A stretch of 64,000 bases of DNA from positions 494,106 through 558,105 of the forward strand of contig JAKUHH010000090.1 of the NCBI GenBank assembly GCA_022701365.1, written 5' to 3'. Of the stretch, positions 1 through 11,370 are shown piece after piece. A model generated the notes under the pieces. The model was not told where the DNA came from. It was given only the letters and a program-made list of their open reading frames with translations, and made no database searches. Source of the DNA: Mycocentrospora acerina (lineage: Eukaryota; Ascomycota; Dothideomycetes; Pleosporales). Within the stretch, counting starts at the first letter, position 1; every line of letters starts with the position of its first letter. The position numbers and the translations under genes were made by a program.

Positions 1-435
1 GAGGGCTGCGACTGGACAGTGGGGTTGGCATTGAGGCCGCGGAAGAAAAAGTGGTTGTTGAAGGCCATGCTGGCAATGTTGAAGGCATAAGCCTTGGTGG
101 GGTCGCGGGCGAACTCAATGACGAGCGACTTGGTGTCCTGGTTCTCAAAGGGCGTGCCTGCGGGCGTTAGCAGCGGCTCGGTGATGGCGGGCGGCTCCAT
201 TGGGCGTACCGGCTGTCGACTCGTTGAGCTCCTCGATCATGTGCTGCTGGTAGTCCGTGTAGGCGACCTCGAAGCCCTTGGGCGTGAGCAGCCCGGGCAC
301 GCCATTCTGCTGCAGCTCGACGTGGCTCGCGAGCGCCGGGACAGTGTAGATGCTGCGGGCAGAGGCGGGCGTTCTCGCCGCAGAGGCCAGTGACGGGATG
401 CCGAGCGGCCGCCGGGCGAGGCAGCGTAGGACCAT
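1..435 (-). CDS. Superoxide-dismutase-like mitochondrial ribosomal protein (mS42/mS43 type), 3' part beyond window
   Basis: The gene starts at ATG 435 and runs off the left edge. Exon 1 is 435-210 and exon 2 is 157 to beyond base 1. The 52-base intron 209-158 has GTACGC at the donor, CTAAC as branch point and CAG at the acceptor. The N-terminus is Arg/Ala-rich, like a mitochondrial presequence (SARSIY). The body follows the Fe/Mn-SOD fold: YTVPALASHVE, YQQHMIEELN, then IASMAFNNHFFFRGLN after the intron. In fungi this fold without enzymatic function is known in the small-subunit mitoribosome proteins mS42 (Rsm26) and mS43 (Mrp1). The visible part does not decide between them, nor strictly exclude a true SOD. 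It is divergent from the gene at 1117. Confidence 0.72.
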
Positions 436-1116
436 CGTGGCGGTGGGCGCTGGACGTGGAGGCTGGCAGAAGAAGGGCGGTCACGGCCTGTCCAGGTGTC
501 GTTGCGTCGTTGCGTCGCTGGACGCTCCCAAGCCCATCTTTTTTCCGAGAGAGACACGGCACTACTGCCTCGACAGCCAATCATGACGCGCCGCCCGCGA
601 CCACCACCCGACTCTCCAAACTGCAGCCGCCCGCTTCCTGTTTCATCCACTCGACAGCGCAAACGCAGAGCCACACGAGCAAAAGAGTCATCTGACCCTG
701 CTACGCTCTGGGCCGGTGCTTGCACCTCCATTCAGCGCCTGCTGTCCACTCGGCGCCTGTGCAGCACTATTTGCAGAACACAGGCTATCAGATGGTGGAC
801 CTGTACAGCCCAACGACACCATGGCCGGCGTCACTTGCGCCTGCCAACTGTCGACGCTCAGCCCACGGCCAGACGTATAGCTTGATGTCTTTACTCCCTT
901 GTATTTGTGTACATTTCTCTCCGTTCATCTCACAGTCCTCTCACATCATTCCCGTCTTTCACAATCGCTGTTGAGCGACAAGCCCACGACTCTCGTCATA
1001 TCGTTTCATTTCGAGTCTCCTTCAAGGTCTGCAGGTCTGACCTTTTGAGAGCAACATATCAGTTGTACATAATCCACCACTGACCCTTGGGTTCTACTCT
1101 CTCACATCTTCTCACA
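436..1116. other. Divergent promoter region
   Basis: This is the spacer between the leftward mitoribosomal gene and the rightward membrane-protein gene. Several overlapping frames are open on both strands around 490-880, but none has a conserved motif or continues into a gene. The last 150 bases before ATG 1117 are rich in CT and TCTC runs, as usual for fungal 5' leaders. Confidence 0.5.
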
Positions 1117-2385
1117 ATGACACCTTTGCCCACAATGGCCAGGCTCTCCAGGCTCTCCATCGTTTGCCTTGTCACATCACTCGTAATGACAACACAGGCC
1201 TCAAGCCTCTTCCTTCGACAGGCAGCCACATGTGGTGGCAACACAGCTCTGCAGCAATGCGGAAGCAGTTTCCCCTCCAGCTTCTGCTGCCCAAAGGAGT
1301 CAACCTGCATGTCTCTCAACAGCGCCACTGTTCAATCAGTCATCTGCTGTCCTGCAGGCTCGGACTGCGCATTCATCCAGCCCATCACCTGCGATATCAC
1401 CCAACTCAATGCTACCCTGCATCCAGAAAACCAGATGCATCTCTCAGATACGACCAATGTGGAACTGGCCACATGCGGCGGCAAATGTTGTCCACTAGGC
1501 TATACATGCAAGGGCAGCATGTGTTCCAAGGACGAAATTACCTCGTCCCCAACTCCGACATCGTCTTTGTCTGCTACTGCGACCGCGTCTCTACCACTCT
1601 CTTCTACAGTTCCTGCATCTGCATCACAAACCTCCAAATGCCCAGCACCTATCATCCAAGCACAACAGGGCTTCGACGGAAAATCTTTCGCAGCTGGCCT
1701 TTTTCCAGGAATCGTTATCGGCGCCCTTGGGGCCCTGGGCCTTCTCTGGGTGATCAGGAAACGCCGCGATTCTCAAGCTAAGCGGTACTCCGGAGACTTT
1801 GGGCATGTCTCGCGCCAGATCAGCGACCCCATCTATGATCCTGAGCATGCAGCACGTACAGACTTTATCCGTCGGGGCTCACGTTCTGCACAAGCATCGC
1901 CCAATTCAGCAACAAGCATAGTGCAGAAAAAGACTACTAATGTAGGTTGGCAACCCATCACAGGGTCAACTCTCACACCACGGATAAATGGCATGTGGGA
2001 CCGTACTCCCAAGCTCAACTTTGGCTTCGCTCCTGCGCCTCCAGCACCTGCTGTGCGTGCAGGCAATGATCGCGATCCATACACAACCCCTCGACAGAAA
2101 CCAAAGCGTGTACACTCCGCGCGTCGGACGAGCAGGACACACAACTCCGACACTACGAGGGTTGCGAGCTCCATCTTCCGTCCTCCACCCATCCGTAGCG
2201 CTAGTACAGAGACGATCGACGTCCTCATGCCTGCTCCCAGTTTCCTCGAACCGCCCCGTGCACCGGCTATGCGCGAGAATAGGTTTACTGCTGCGTCGAA
2301 TAACACAACGTTTACGAAGTTGATGGAGCGTGCAGGGTTTAATGAGGAGGAGAGGAGGGATTGCAGAAGCCCGGCAAAGATTTGA
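1117..2385 (+). CDS. Cys-rich single-pass membrane protein, unknown function
   Basis: This is a single-exon gene of 422 residues. The frame opens at a TTG at 1087, so ATG 1117 is taken as start; ATG 1135 is an alternative that places the signal peptide closer to the N-terminus. A hydrophobic signal segment (LSIVCLVTSLVM) is followed by an ectodomain with many cysteines, including CC pairs (FCCPK, ICCPAG, KCCPLGYTC), and a Ser/Thr-rich stalk. One transmembrane helix (GLFPGIVIGALGALGLLWVI) ends in the basic stop-transfer RKRRD. The long cytoplasmic tail is basic and rich in Ser and Pro. The layout suggests a plasma-membrane or wall-associated sensor-like protein, but no named family was recognised. 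Confidence 0.75.
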   Translation: MTPLPTMARLSRLSIVCLVTSLVMTTQASSLFLRQAATCGGNTALQQCGSSFPSSFCCPKESTCMSLNSATVQSVICCPAGSDCAFIQPITCDITQLNATLHPENQMHLSDTTNVELATCGGKCCPLGYTCKGSMCSKDEITSSPTPTSSLSATATASLPLSSTVPASASQTSKCPAPIIQAQQGFDGKSFAAGLFPGIVIGALGALGLLWVIRKRRDSQAKRYSGDFGHVSRQISDPIYDPEHAARTDFIRRGSRSAQASPNSATSIVQKKTTNVGWQPITGSTLTPRINGMWDRTPKLNFGFAPAPPAPAVRAGNDRDPYTTPRQKPKRVHSARRTSRTHNSDTTRVASSIFRPPPIRSASTETIDVLMPAPSFLEPPRAPAMRENRFTAASNNTTFTKLMERAGFNEEERRDCRSPAKI

Positions 2386-2661
2386 GTTTTTAATGAGTGT
2401 GATTGCTGTTAGGGGAGCATGATGTTTGACGGGTTAGCGCTGGCGTTGGACAGTCGTCTTTTCTTGATTCTGCTTTTTGATTTGGCGTTCACATGATACC
2501 ACTGTTACGACACTCTCTGTACGCAGACTTGACATTAATATATATATTTTCAATCTAACATGTCACTCACACTCCCTCTTACTATGCTCTTTGTCAAACA
2601 TCCATCTCACACCACCCTACCTCAAGCCCTCATACCTTACACATCGCACAGATGGTCCCCC

Positions 2662-3120
2662 TCACCAGGGCAACGCCTCCGGTTCCCTGGCCCTCTCCAC
2701 CCTCTCCACCCCCTCCCCACCCACCTGACTCTCCACACCTATTCTCCCCTCAAACCTCCTCCCCACCCTCCTCGCCGCCCACCTCCCAACCCCCCAAACA
2801 CTCGCCGCCAAAATCGTCCCCGCAATCCCCGTCGGCGCAACCACAAACCCCACGCCCGAAACCACCGTGCCAAACGCGCCCGCTCCTATCGTCGCCACAA
2901 GACTCCCAATCGCAACGTACTTTGCATATCGCACGAGGCGCCAGAAGACGAAGATTATGCTGGAGCGAAACACGCGGAGGAGGGCGCGGGTGCGGCGGCG
3001 GGTGGGCGCGCCGGCTGTGGTGGAGGGGTTGTAGAGGTAGCGGAGATTTTGCTTCGTGGTAGCGAGGGCAGTGCGAGAGTGCGTGTCTATTGCGGTTTCG
3101 GGAGTTACAGTTGAAGCCAT
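2662..3120 (-). CDS. Small membrane protein, unknown function
   Basis: This is a single-exon frame of 152 residues from ATG 3120 to a stop at 2662. The N-terminal 45 residues are polar and rich in Arg and Thr. Two hydrophobic segments follow, roughly residues 50-85 (SSIIFVFWRLV and YVAIGSLVATIGAGAFGTV) and 88-110 (GVGFVVAPTGIAGTILAASVWG), then a basic amphipathic tail with RWAARRVGRRFEGR. The alternation of basic residues and Gly-rich hydrophobic stretches suits a small organelle or inner-membrane protein. No family was recognised. The mRNA's far end lies close to the convergent 3' end of the gene ending at 2385. Confidence 0.55.
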   Translation of the reverse strand: MASTVTPETAIDTHSRTALATTKQNLRYLYNPSTTAGAPTRRRTRALLRVFRSSIIFVFWRLVRYAKYVAIGSLVATIGAGAFGTVVSGVGFVVAPTGIAGTILAASVWGVGRWAARRVGRRFEGRIGVESQVGGEGVERVERAREPEALPW

Positions 3121-3451
3121 TGCTGTTTTTTGGGATGAGAGGGAAATGTAGGGTTTTATGAATTACGAATCATGTTGCTAAGGATTTGAAGGTGGTAGAG
3201 AAGGGTTTTGTCAAAGATGACGTCACGGGTTTTGAGCTGCTATCATAGCTCCAACGGCTTCATGTCACCAAATACATCACAAGTTCTCGTATGGTCATGA
3301 TAGGCTTGTCACTTATCGTATTATCGAATTGACACACAAGTAGCGACTGCCTTAGCGGAGATTATCTGCCGCCTGATCTTCCACCATCGGCGTTCTCAGC
3401 GCTTGTAAAAGCTTTTTATTTTTTTCGTTCGTGTCACATCCAGCTATGCGC
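3121..3451. other. Intergenic region
   Basis: This holds the promoter of the small membrane protein and the 3' flank of the FKBP gene, both read leftward. A run of T with GTAAAAGC occurs near 3405-3425. No other feature was recognised. Confidence 0.4.
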
Positions 3452-3952
3452 CTATTCGATCTTCTTGAGCTCGACATCGCTGAAGGTAAATTAGCAAGAC
3501 GTTCAGAAACTCTGCACAGGTGAAAAACTTACAAGATGAGAGCCGAGTTGGCAGGGATCAAGTTTCCACCAACAGCCCTACAAATCATCAGTCATCAAGC
3601 CTATTTCTACTTGTATTCTCACTTTGTACATACTGGCTGCCGTAGGCGAAGTCGCTGCTGATGAAAAGCGTGGCCTTCTCGCCGAGCTTCATCGTGGGGA
3701 CACCCTCGTCCCAACCTAGTAAATCGTCAATATCAAGTCTCTACCGCGACTGTAGTGATGTCACATACCCTGAATGACGCGTCCGACGCCAATGGCGGTC
3801 TTGAAGTCACCGCGTCCAACGCTGGAGTCAAATTGCTTGCCCTTGCCGCCATCCGCTGTGCGCAACCAGCCGGTGTACTCCATAGTAACGGTGTCTCCCT
3901 TCCTGGGCGAGGGGCCGGAGCCTTCGCGGATGATGGTCTTCTCGACGCCCAT
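3452..3952 (-). CDS. FPR1: FK506-binding protein, FKBP12-type peptidyl-prolyl isomerase
   Basis: There are four exons on the minus strand: 3952-3769, 3715-3634, 3577-3533 and 3479-3452, all joined by GT..AG introns that keep frame. The product has 112 residues, the usual length of cytosolic FKBP12. Family motifs are VTMEYTGWL, KQFDSS, VIQGWDEGVPTMKLGE, SSDFAYG and the C-terminal DVELKKIE. These cover the active-site pocket, including the Trp of IQGW. ATG 3952 is chosen because MGVEKTIIREG matches the family N-terminus; an in-frame ATG at 3985 would add 11 unconserved residues. FKBP12 catalyses cis-trans prolyl isomerisation and is the receptor for FK506 and rapamycin. Confidence 0.93.
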
Positions 3953-4527
3953 GATTGCTTGTAGTAGTCTTCGCGAGGCTTGCATAAAACAAGTGGGAAG
4001 TGTGATGAAGTGGGAGTTGAGTGGGAGAGAGGGTGTGGAGTGAGATGAGGCAAGACACGTTTTGAGCGATGGAGGGGTAGTTATTGGTAAAGCTACGGAG
4101 AGGTGGGGTACTCAGTGGCTGTGCATGCAGGCACGGCAGGGTCAAGGCAGGGAGCGTCGATCTATCATGACTTGCACCTATGGAAGAGGGCAGGATTGCC
4201 ACATGCAGTAGGTTTGGGGATTGCGTGATGGAGCTATTTGGAGCTGAAGGGATCCTGTGATTTCAGCGCCCTCGAGCTTGCTGGCCAGCTCGCTCTCTAG
4301 TGCAGCCAGCACATGGTTTTCAATCCTTCATAATTTGTCACCATTAGTACAGCTGTTTTGACACGTTGCTCAGAGTGTTGGTATGCCAATTTGACAGTAT
4401 TGAATCTCGACAACTATCTTTTTACTTCCTCCATACTCGTACAACCTTGGTACATACTCCTAAACACCGTAAAATGCAATGCAGAGCGGAGAATCCAATT
4501 ACCCAAACCTATGATTTTCTTGAGTTT
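3953..4527. other. Intergenic region
   Basis: This is the FKBP promoter and the 3' flank of the COX23 gene, both leftward. Open frames in 4358-4584 on the plus strand overlap the COX23 3' end and have no coding features. Confidence 0.4.
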
Positions 4528-5020
4528 TCAATTGAACCAACCTTGGTTCTTCTTAGCTTCCTTCCTTGCATTTTGCTGCAATAGTTCGTCAGCGATCTTT
4601 ACGATATGTGAATGCGCATATCCAAATGTGTGACTGGGCAATGTCTATGACAAAGGCGAGAGGATGGAGACGTACCCATTGCTCCTTGCAATCTCGATAT
4701 GCTCTAAAAACGCCACATGTAAGCTTGATGTTCAACGCAAGTCCGAGAAATAAGGTACGAGAGCAGAGTTCGCTCACTGGAAGAAGTCTGTACACATGGC
4801 CCTCTCACCACCGTTGCGATTCAGACACCGTATGCTCTTACTCGCAAGATCTTGGCATGGGTCATAGTATTCGCTGTATGCTTTGCTGTATCCGTGAAGT
4901 CAGCTATGTGGTCCTCAATACATGGACACAATTGCGAGGGGAGGCGTACTTGTCGAACCGGGTGGCGGTAGGGCCGGTCCATTCCTCTTCTTTTGGTTTC
5001 GGAGTATCTTTTCCTGCCAT
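4528..5020 (-). CDS. COX23: Cox23-like twin-CX9C mitochondrial intermembrane-space protein
   Basis: There are four exons on the minus strand: 5020-4950, 4873-4778, 4703-4676 and 4575-4528. The product is 80 residues. Two CX9C motifs are visible: C30-X9-C40 within YYDPCQDLASKSIRC and C51-X9-C61 within CTDFFQAYRDC. This is the coiled-coil-helix-coiled-coil-helix fold imported and oxidised by the Mia40 relay. The segment CLNRNGGERAMCTDFF and the basic tail KEQWQNARKEAKKNQG fit Cox23, which supports cytochrome c oxidase assembly. The third exon is only 28 bases. The protein is somewhat shorter than yeast Cox23, mainly at the N-terminus. Confidence 0.88.
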
Positions 5021-5888
5021 GTTTTGCAAACGGAAGATGTTTGTTGTCAGAGATTGAGATGGGTTGACAAGCAGCTTCTGTTGATAACTTCTCGAGCTCT
5101 TAGTCGGCGGGAGTTTGGATGCATGGACGATGTCGCAAAGCAAGGTGCCTTATCGATAAAGAACGTGTGGAGCGCGAACGATCCGCATTAGACCCTCGGT
5201 GACGTGCCACTGTACAAAGAAGTGACAGCATGTGAGGCGTGTCAACCCTCCGTCTTGAAGTATGCTTACCAAGGTAAGATTGCAGTCTAGAGGCATCGGC
5301 ATGTGCCAGACAAAGGTGGCCTTTGCCAGTTTGAGCACATCACGTTCATGCCGGATTGAGGGTTTAGTTTTCACATGCGATGCTTTGATTTGAGATGATG
5401 CAGTTCACAACGACATGGTGCTGGCCGATTGTAATGCTGACTGCTGGGAGGATGCTTGGCATGTTCGACACATGCTATGGGCAAGTAGAGAAGTGGAAAC
5501 GACCTCGCGTAGCACCAAGCGCATGAAGCACAAAGTGGTCGTGTGCCACACGAGACGAATTTCCATAGACGGCAAAGGCGGGTAGCTCTAGAGGCGTTTG
5601 AAACATCTATATGCAGAGAAGCTCTACAAGTGGCTGTGATTAAGCACCGTCCCTCGTTACGCGCTGTGACGAGTGAATGAAAGCGAAGGGCGACAAGTGA
5701 CAAGCGGGACGTGCGGCGCTTGTCAGCCATCAATCGCTCTAGGGCCGGGTCGCTCCTGCATTGCATACACTGCGACTGCCAGCTACAGCTTCTCTGTTCT
5801 GGGTCAGAGTCCCATGTAGGCAGTCGCTCTAGTTGACATTTTTCTTTTCCGACCTGCAGCCGGCCGCCGTTGAGTTAACCCATCCATC
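5021..5888. other. Divergent promoter region
   Basis: This separates the leftward COX23 gene from the rightward RING gene. A minus-strand open frame at 5371-5766 has no family motif or low-complexity coding pattern, and I treat it as chance. Nothing else was recognised. Confidence 0.45.
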
Positions 5889-8800
5889 ATGGACCGACCG
5901 TCACCGACCCCGCCCGCAACGGCACGCCCGAGGAACTCTTCATCGTCCATCTCGTCCACACATACTGGCAGCAACTCGCAGCAGGCCGCGAACATGGCCC
6001 CGAGCCCCAGGGCAGCACGGGGCAGCACGCCCACGTCAAGCCGCTCTGCTTCCAAGCTCGTCGACGCCGACAAGCCCACGCGGGCGGCGAGTAAGGACAG
6101 CCTCAGGCAGAAGGTGCTGAAGATGTCCGAGGAGGCTCTCCCGCCCAGCAAGGCAGAGGAGGTGAGACGCCTTGCAGTGCTCGAATACAGAGGGGAGACA
6201 AGGAATGGCCGACTAATTGCCCACAGCAACTGACGGCACTCAAGTCGGAGTTTGACAGCCTGCGTTCACACCTCACCTGCAAAATATGTGACCGTCTACT
6301 CTACCAGCCCTACACCATATCGTGCGGACATACTTATTGCTATACCGTAAGGAGCATTTGACACCATTTAACTCACTCTCTCTAACAACCCCCAGTGTCT
6401 CTGCACGTGGTTTGTCAACAACAAGGCCCGCAAAACTTGTCCCGACTGTCGCATCATCGTCAAAGAGTTGCCAGCCCCTGCTTATGTGGTAAGCGAGGGC
6501 ACGAATGGATATGGCACGGCCACGCACTAATCACGTGTAGATCCGGGACCTGACAGGCGTCTTCATTAATCGAGCCGAGTTCCTGCCCCCAGGCGACACC
6601 ATGGATGATCATCTGAAATGGCAACAGGAGGAGGCTGAAGCTGTACAGCAGGACAAAGACAACACTGACCCCCGCACCGGCGGCCTATTTAAAGGCAGTT
6701 TCAAGACACATGCCCATGCCCGTCCTTCATTGCACGTGGTCCGCGACCAGGAGGATGGCGTCGATCGTTGTCCCGTGTGCACATGGGAACTTGAGGACGG
6801 GGGATGCGCACAATGTGGACTCGTCTTTGACGAATCTGGCGAACTCTCATGGGGTGACAGTTTCACCGGTTTCAGCGATATGGACGAGATGTCAGAGCAT
6901 GATCCTGAGCTTGATGCTGAGATGGACATGGATGATGGTGACTTCGAAGGCTATGACGAAAATATGGAGAACTGGCAGGATTATCTTGCCCACGGATCAT
7001 TCGTGATGCGGCGATTCCTAGGAGGTGGCATCCGCCCAAATGCAGCGCATCTGCTCCGTAGGCCCTTGTCACACAGTGAAGCTGGCAGCCGAAGATCGTA
7101 CTCACAGAGTATCGTCTCGGATTTGCATGGCGACGAGATGGACACAGTTGAGGAGGAAGACGAAGAAGACATGGATGAAGAAGATTCCTCCATGAACGAT
7201 TTCATTGATGATGACGAAAACGCATCAACATCGGCGGACTCGTCTACACCGGCACCGGCGCCCCAACCTTCCACTAACCGAGCACGAGCACAAGGTAGAG
7301 CTCGTCGTGTTGTCGAATCGGAGACCTCTTCTACAATCTCAAGTGTCGTGGAGGAGGAAGAAGACGAAGAAGAAGAAGATGAAGGTCCAGTCCGCAGAGG
7401 GCAGCGGAACCTTTTCCAGTCACGTGTACTCAGTCGTGCGAATGGGTCAAGGTCTTCCAATGGTCCATTATCATCCACATCTACTGATGTGTCGACTGAA
7501 GAGCTTGACGAGGATACGCAGGCGCTGTTGAGGGAAGAAGGATGGATGCTGCAGCACGATGACGATGAGATGGGTGAAGAAGATGGAGAGGGCAGCGATG
7601 GAGGAGAAACAACCGTTGGGTGGGAGCCGCTCGCGATTTCAAATGACAGAGTCCGGATGGGCGGATCTCTAACACCTACTGCAGATCGTCCTCGGCCTAG
7701 TGCCCCTATTCGCCCTCCTTCGCGAGCTGGTGCCCGAATCGTGAATGCCAATCGTGGCCTGCGACGAAGACCGTCTGCTGTTAATACCCCTTACGAGGAT
7801 GGCGAGGCGGATGATGACGACTCCGAGCAGGATGGTGATGTTACCATGGCCATGAACTCTCTACGAAGCCGGCGTTCACAACTCCAGTTGCGAAACTCGG
7901 TGGCTTTTGCCAATCCTCCTTCCCGCTTCCCAAATCTTAGATTCCCCCAAGGCAATGCAACAAACGACGTGGAGTTTGAGGATCATTCAGACAATTCACA
8001 GCCAGGCATTAGGCGCAGAATACCCAGGACGATACATAGAGAGTACGATCCACGTATTAGCTTCATGTTTGCTGCTCATCAGCAGGCTCTTCAAGAGCAC
8101 CACAACGCAGGCGCGTTGATAGACGTAGAGCCTAGATCTATCACGCCGCTCACGCGGCCACGTACTTCGAATAGAAACCGGCCAAGTCCAGCACAGACAT
8201 ACTCGCCATTTCGGCCTCCATCCCGACTGCGAACACCACTCATGGAAGATTCTTTAAATCTTGGGTTGAATTCACGTATGACAATGTCACCGCCGAGACG
8301 GAGTGCCATGTCTCCTGCGTTCCCTACAGCAGTAAATATGGCAAACAGTATGAGGGGTGATCGTGCGCCTTCCATCAGCCCAGCAAGTGACGCATCTGCA
8401 ATTTTGACGCCAGGCACCTCAACCCCCACGTCGCAGCATTCCACAAATACACTTGCACAATCACACACTGCTGCACTCTTGGATATGATGGATCGGCCTC
8501 AAAGCCGTGTCGGTCCACGCCCTCCCTCAGCGTCGGGCAGACGAAACTCAGCGAACTTTTCGCCAGTCTATGCAAATTTGGGCATGCATGTTCAGGGCTC
8601 CGGTCTCCCCCCCTTCCAGGCTGCTGGTAATCCATGGGCTGCATATGTGCAATCACAATCGCAATCCCGTGGCCTGAGGAATCGTAATTCGCGACAAGTG
8701 CTTAGGGAACAACCTTCCACAGCTACGATAAGGCCCACTAGCTCTCGGGTTAACCTGCGCGACATTAACGTTCGCGATGTTGTTAACCCCCCGCAAGGTA

Positions 8801-9441
8801 TGAGGACTCAAGCGTCTCGACTAAACCTACGACCACAACCATCCCGACGTCAATTGAGCAACCAAGCATCTACGCGCACACTACGAGCTAGTGAGTATGC
8901 CCGGCCTCCTCCATCACCGGGTCCAACGACACAAAGCACTACCCAGCCTGCTGCTCGCCCTGTCCGACTGACCCAAGATGAACGTAATAGTCGGGCTCAG
9001 GAGCTTATCGAGACGAGATTACGTGCGCTTGGCCAGGCTGGCAACGTGCCGGCACGAACCAATCCCTTTACACCAGGATTCCGACGTTCAGTTAACACCG
9101 CTGAGAACTCAGCTTCGATGCAAGCGCCGATGACTACACACCATGTGAGGAATAGTTCGAACGATTCAGGACATTCGGCCAATTCATCAGGGACAACCCA
9201 GGGTGTTCCAACATCTCCAGTTCTCAACCGTCGTCGCAGCACCCGAAATGTAATGAACGGCCCTCAGACTGGTGTCCTCCCTCCATCTCAGGGAGAATTT
9301 GTCTCCCCTGTAACAGCCTATCCCAACACGTATTATCGCCCGAGACAAGGGTCTTTTAATGGTCCAAACCCCACATACGAGTCGCCCTTGGATGCTAATT
9401 CAAGAGGTATGGACCCAATGCTGGCTGGTCCACTTATCTAA
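5889..9441 (+). CDS. Large RING-finger protein, probable E3 ubiquitin ligase
   Basis: There are four exons: 5889-6161, 6227-6346, 6396-6488 and 6541-9441, giving 1128 residues. A Ser-rich N-terminus leads to a C3HC4 RING (C109KIC112, SCGHTYCYTC, CPDC at about residue 150). The RING is split by two introns. A conserved segment ELPAPAYVIRDLTGVF follows, then a second Cys set CPVCTWELEDGGCAQCG (about 239-255) like a zinc ribbon, and acidic stretches (EEEEDEEEEDEG). The remaining 700 residues are disordered and rich in Ser, Pro and Arg. The RING with its following helix resembles the CHFR/RNF8-like group, which would transfer ubiquitin from an E2. The substrate is unknown. Confidence 0.82.
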
Positions 9442-10053
9442 GAAGATGGAGGATAGGTGATGTGAGAATAACGATGACAAGTGTCGAGGTTGGATGATGA
9501 GCGCGACACGGCACATGTAGCCGAAGTAACAACTTCTTTGACTTTTTTAGTGCTTGGAATGACTCTCTAGCCCCCTAGCGCTAAGCGGGAGCTTTACGAC
9601 TGTACATGATTACGATTTCTGATTGCAGCGGCATCAAACTGGGTTTAGGCGTCTCTGCTGCATTTCCTGGTGTGAATCCTTTTGGCACTATACCATCGTA
9701 TTGACGGGGAAGAGGAACAACGCTTGCATTTACGGTAGCATAGTATTAACTGAAATGAAGCGAATGTGATCGGTCGACTTGTAGAATGGTGTCATTGTCA
9801 TGGTGTTTTCGTATTGTTTCCCCTTGTTTGCGAGCTATTAAAAGCGCGCGTATAATTTGTCATATACACCTGTTCGCCGCCCCTAGAAAGCCCTTTCCAT
9901 TCCATAACAGCCTGAGAAACTTTTTCAACAAACACGCGGTCACCTAGCTATAAATGCACGCTTCCAACGTCGCCATACGTCAGTCTCTTGGTCGAGAAGA
10001 ATTACAACTTCCGAAGAGTCATACAAAATCCAACAAGATCAACTTCAATCACT
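9442..10053. other. Intergenic region
   Basis: This is the 3' flank of the RING gene and the former promoter of the MYND pseudogene. No other feature was recognised. Confidence 0.4.
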
Positions 10054-11152
10054 ATGACCTCAGAGCTACATACTTTATGCTCTTTTTGTGGCGAGCCATC
10101 GACAAATAAATGTGTTGGCTGCAAGACGCATGCTTGCTGCGATAAAGAGTGCTAGACTAGTCATTAGCCTAAGCACAAAACGATCTGCGAAGTCCTTCGG
10201 GGCGAAGTGCTCGAAAAGACTTTGGCACGTGTAGCAGATATTATCCACCGAGCCTACCACACCTTCCGGGAAAATACATGGGATACTCTCATTGTTAGAA
10301 TCGATGGCAATGAGGAAGAGTTGAAGATATACGACGAAGATCGAAAACTGAACTTTCGCTAATTCACTCCTTTTCCAAATCACCTTGTCACCAACAATCA
10401 GGCCAAAATGGCTGTACTTTGCACAAACGCCTGTGACGAGCCTCCGGCATTCATGCACAATCTGATTGTCATATTGTTTCAAGGTTGATTTACATGTCTA
10501 CACAACTCAATCTAAATGATGCTCATTTTATTTAGGTCTTGAGGTATCAGTCGAAGAAATCACACTGAAGCTACGAAGAGTTCCACGCAAGGTCACGTGC
10601 TATTGGCCAAGGAGTGGGCTGTCGTCAAATTGGCCAATTCGCTGGTACCAGATTATCCGCCTCAGGTCCAACAAATATGGCAAGTATTGGGTACTAGACC
10701 TAAGCAGAGGGCAATATGGCATCTACCAGCCGCTCTGGTAATGGAACAGATACATTGCAACCTTTGCAGAGGAAGTTTTGGGAGTCTATCCGTCGGGCAC
10801 TCTAAAGTCTCTTATGACTCGGTTGGCAAAAATAGACGGCAACCCTGTGTTGACATACCGTCTCGTTCAAGAAGCTGCAGATGAGCTGGACAAGGCCAAC
10901 AATAGTTGGGAGGAGCAAAACATGAGCTTGTCCAAGCTGACCAAGCTCCCAGATGTGGAGTACCACCAGAAGAAGACAAGTCTTCTCGACAACATGAACA
11001 GCACTGTACGCAACTTCATCGAACACAGTGACTTTACCAAAACAGTGGAGGACGTTCTGGCATACGAAAAAGCTCATCCTCTCCTCAGCGTTAGGAAGTG
11101 TGAAGGGCAATATGCATGCCCGAGTTCAGTCAATCTTCTGGAGAAACTTTGA
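10054..11152 (+). pseudogene. MYND zinc-finger protein pseudogene with four in-frame stops
   Basis: One frame reads from ATG 10054 through a likely intron (about 10486-10535, phase 1) to TGA 11152. It begins with a MYND finger, CSFCGEPSTNKCVGCKTHACCDKEC, followed by SH.PKHKTIC. Four stops interrupt it: TAG 10153-10155, TAG 10165-10167, TAA 10360-10362 and TAA 10739-10741. The second stands where MYND fingers have Trp. The others are compatible with CAG or CAA changed by C-to-T. The C-terminal part (WVLDLSRGQYGIYQPLW, EEVLGVYPSGTL) is clearly related to the intact gene at 11371-12381 in opposite orientation. The remaining sequence is well preserved, so inactivation seems recent. Transitions of this kind suit repeat-induced point mutation but do not prove it. 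Confidence 0.8.
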
Positions 11153-11370
11153 CTTGTTATGATTTCGATTTAGCAAGCTGTACTGTTGATATCAAGAGTG
11201 GGGGTACTGATGGAAGTAGGGAGGATCAAACAAAACTCAATAGCGTACACACAAGAAAGTTGACAGATGAGCAAGAGTAAAAATTCACCTCAAACGATTG
11301 ATCTGTGATGGAGAAAATTCAATTCAATAATTTTGCCTTGAATGCAAGTCTTCAAAGTCTCGAACTAAAA

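Noticed and set aside
158..213. Apparent frameshift in the mitoribosomal SOD-like gene
   Set aside because: A 52-base intron with GTACGC donor, CTAAC branch point and CAG acceptor joins the two frames exactly, so no indel is needed.
5371..5766. 131-codon minus-strand frame between COX23 and the RING gene
   Set aside because: No motif, unusual Cys/His/Arg composition and location inside a divergent promoter suggest a chance frame.
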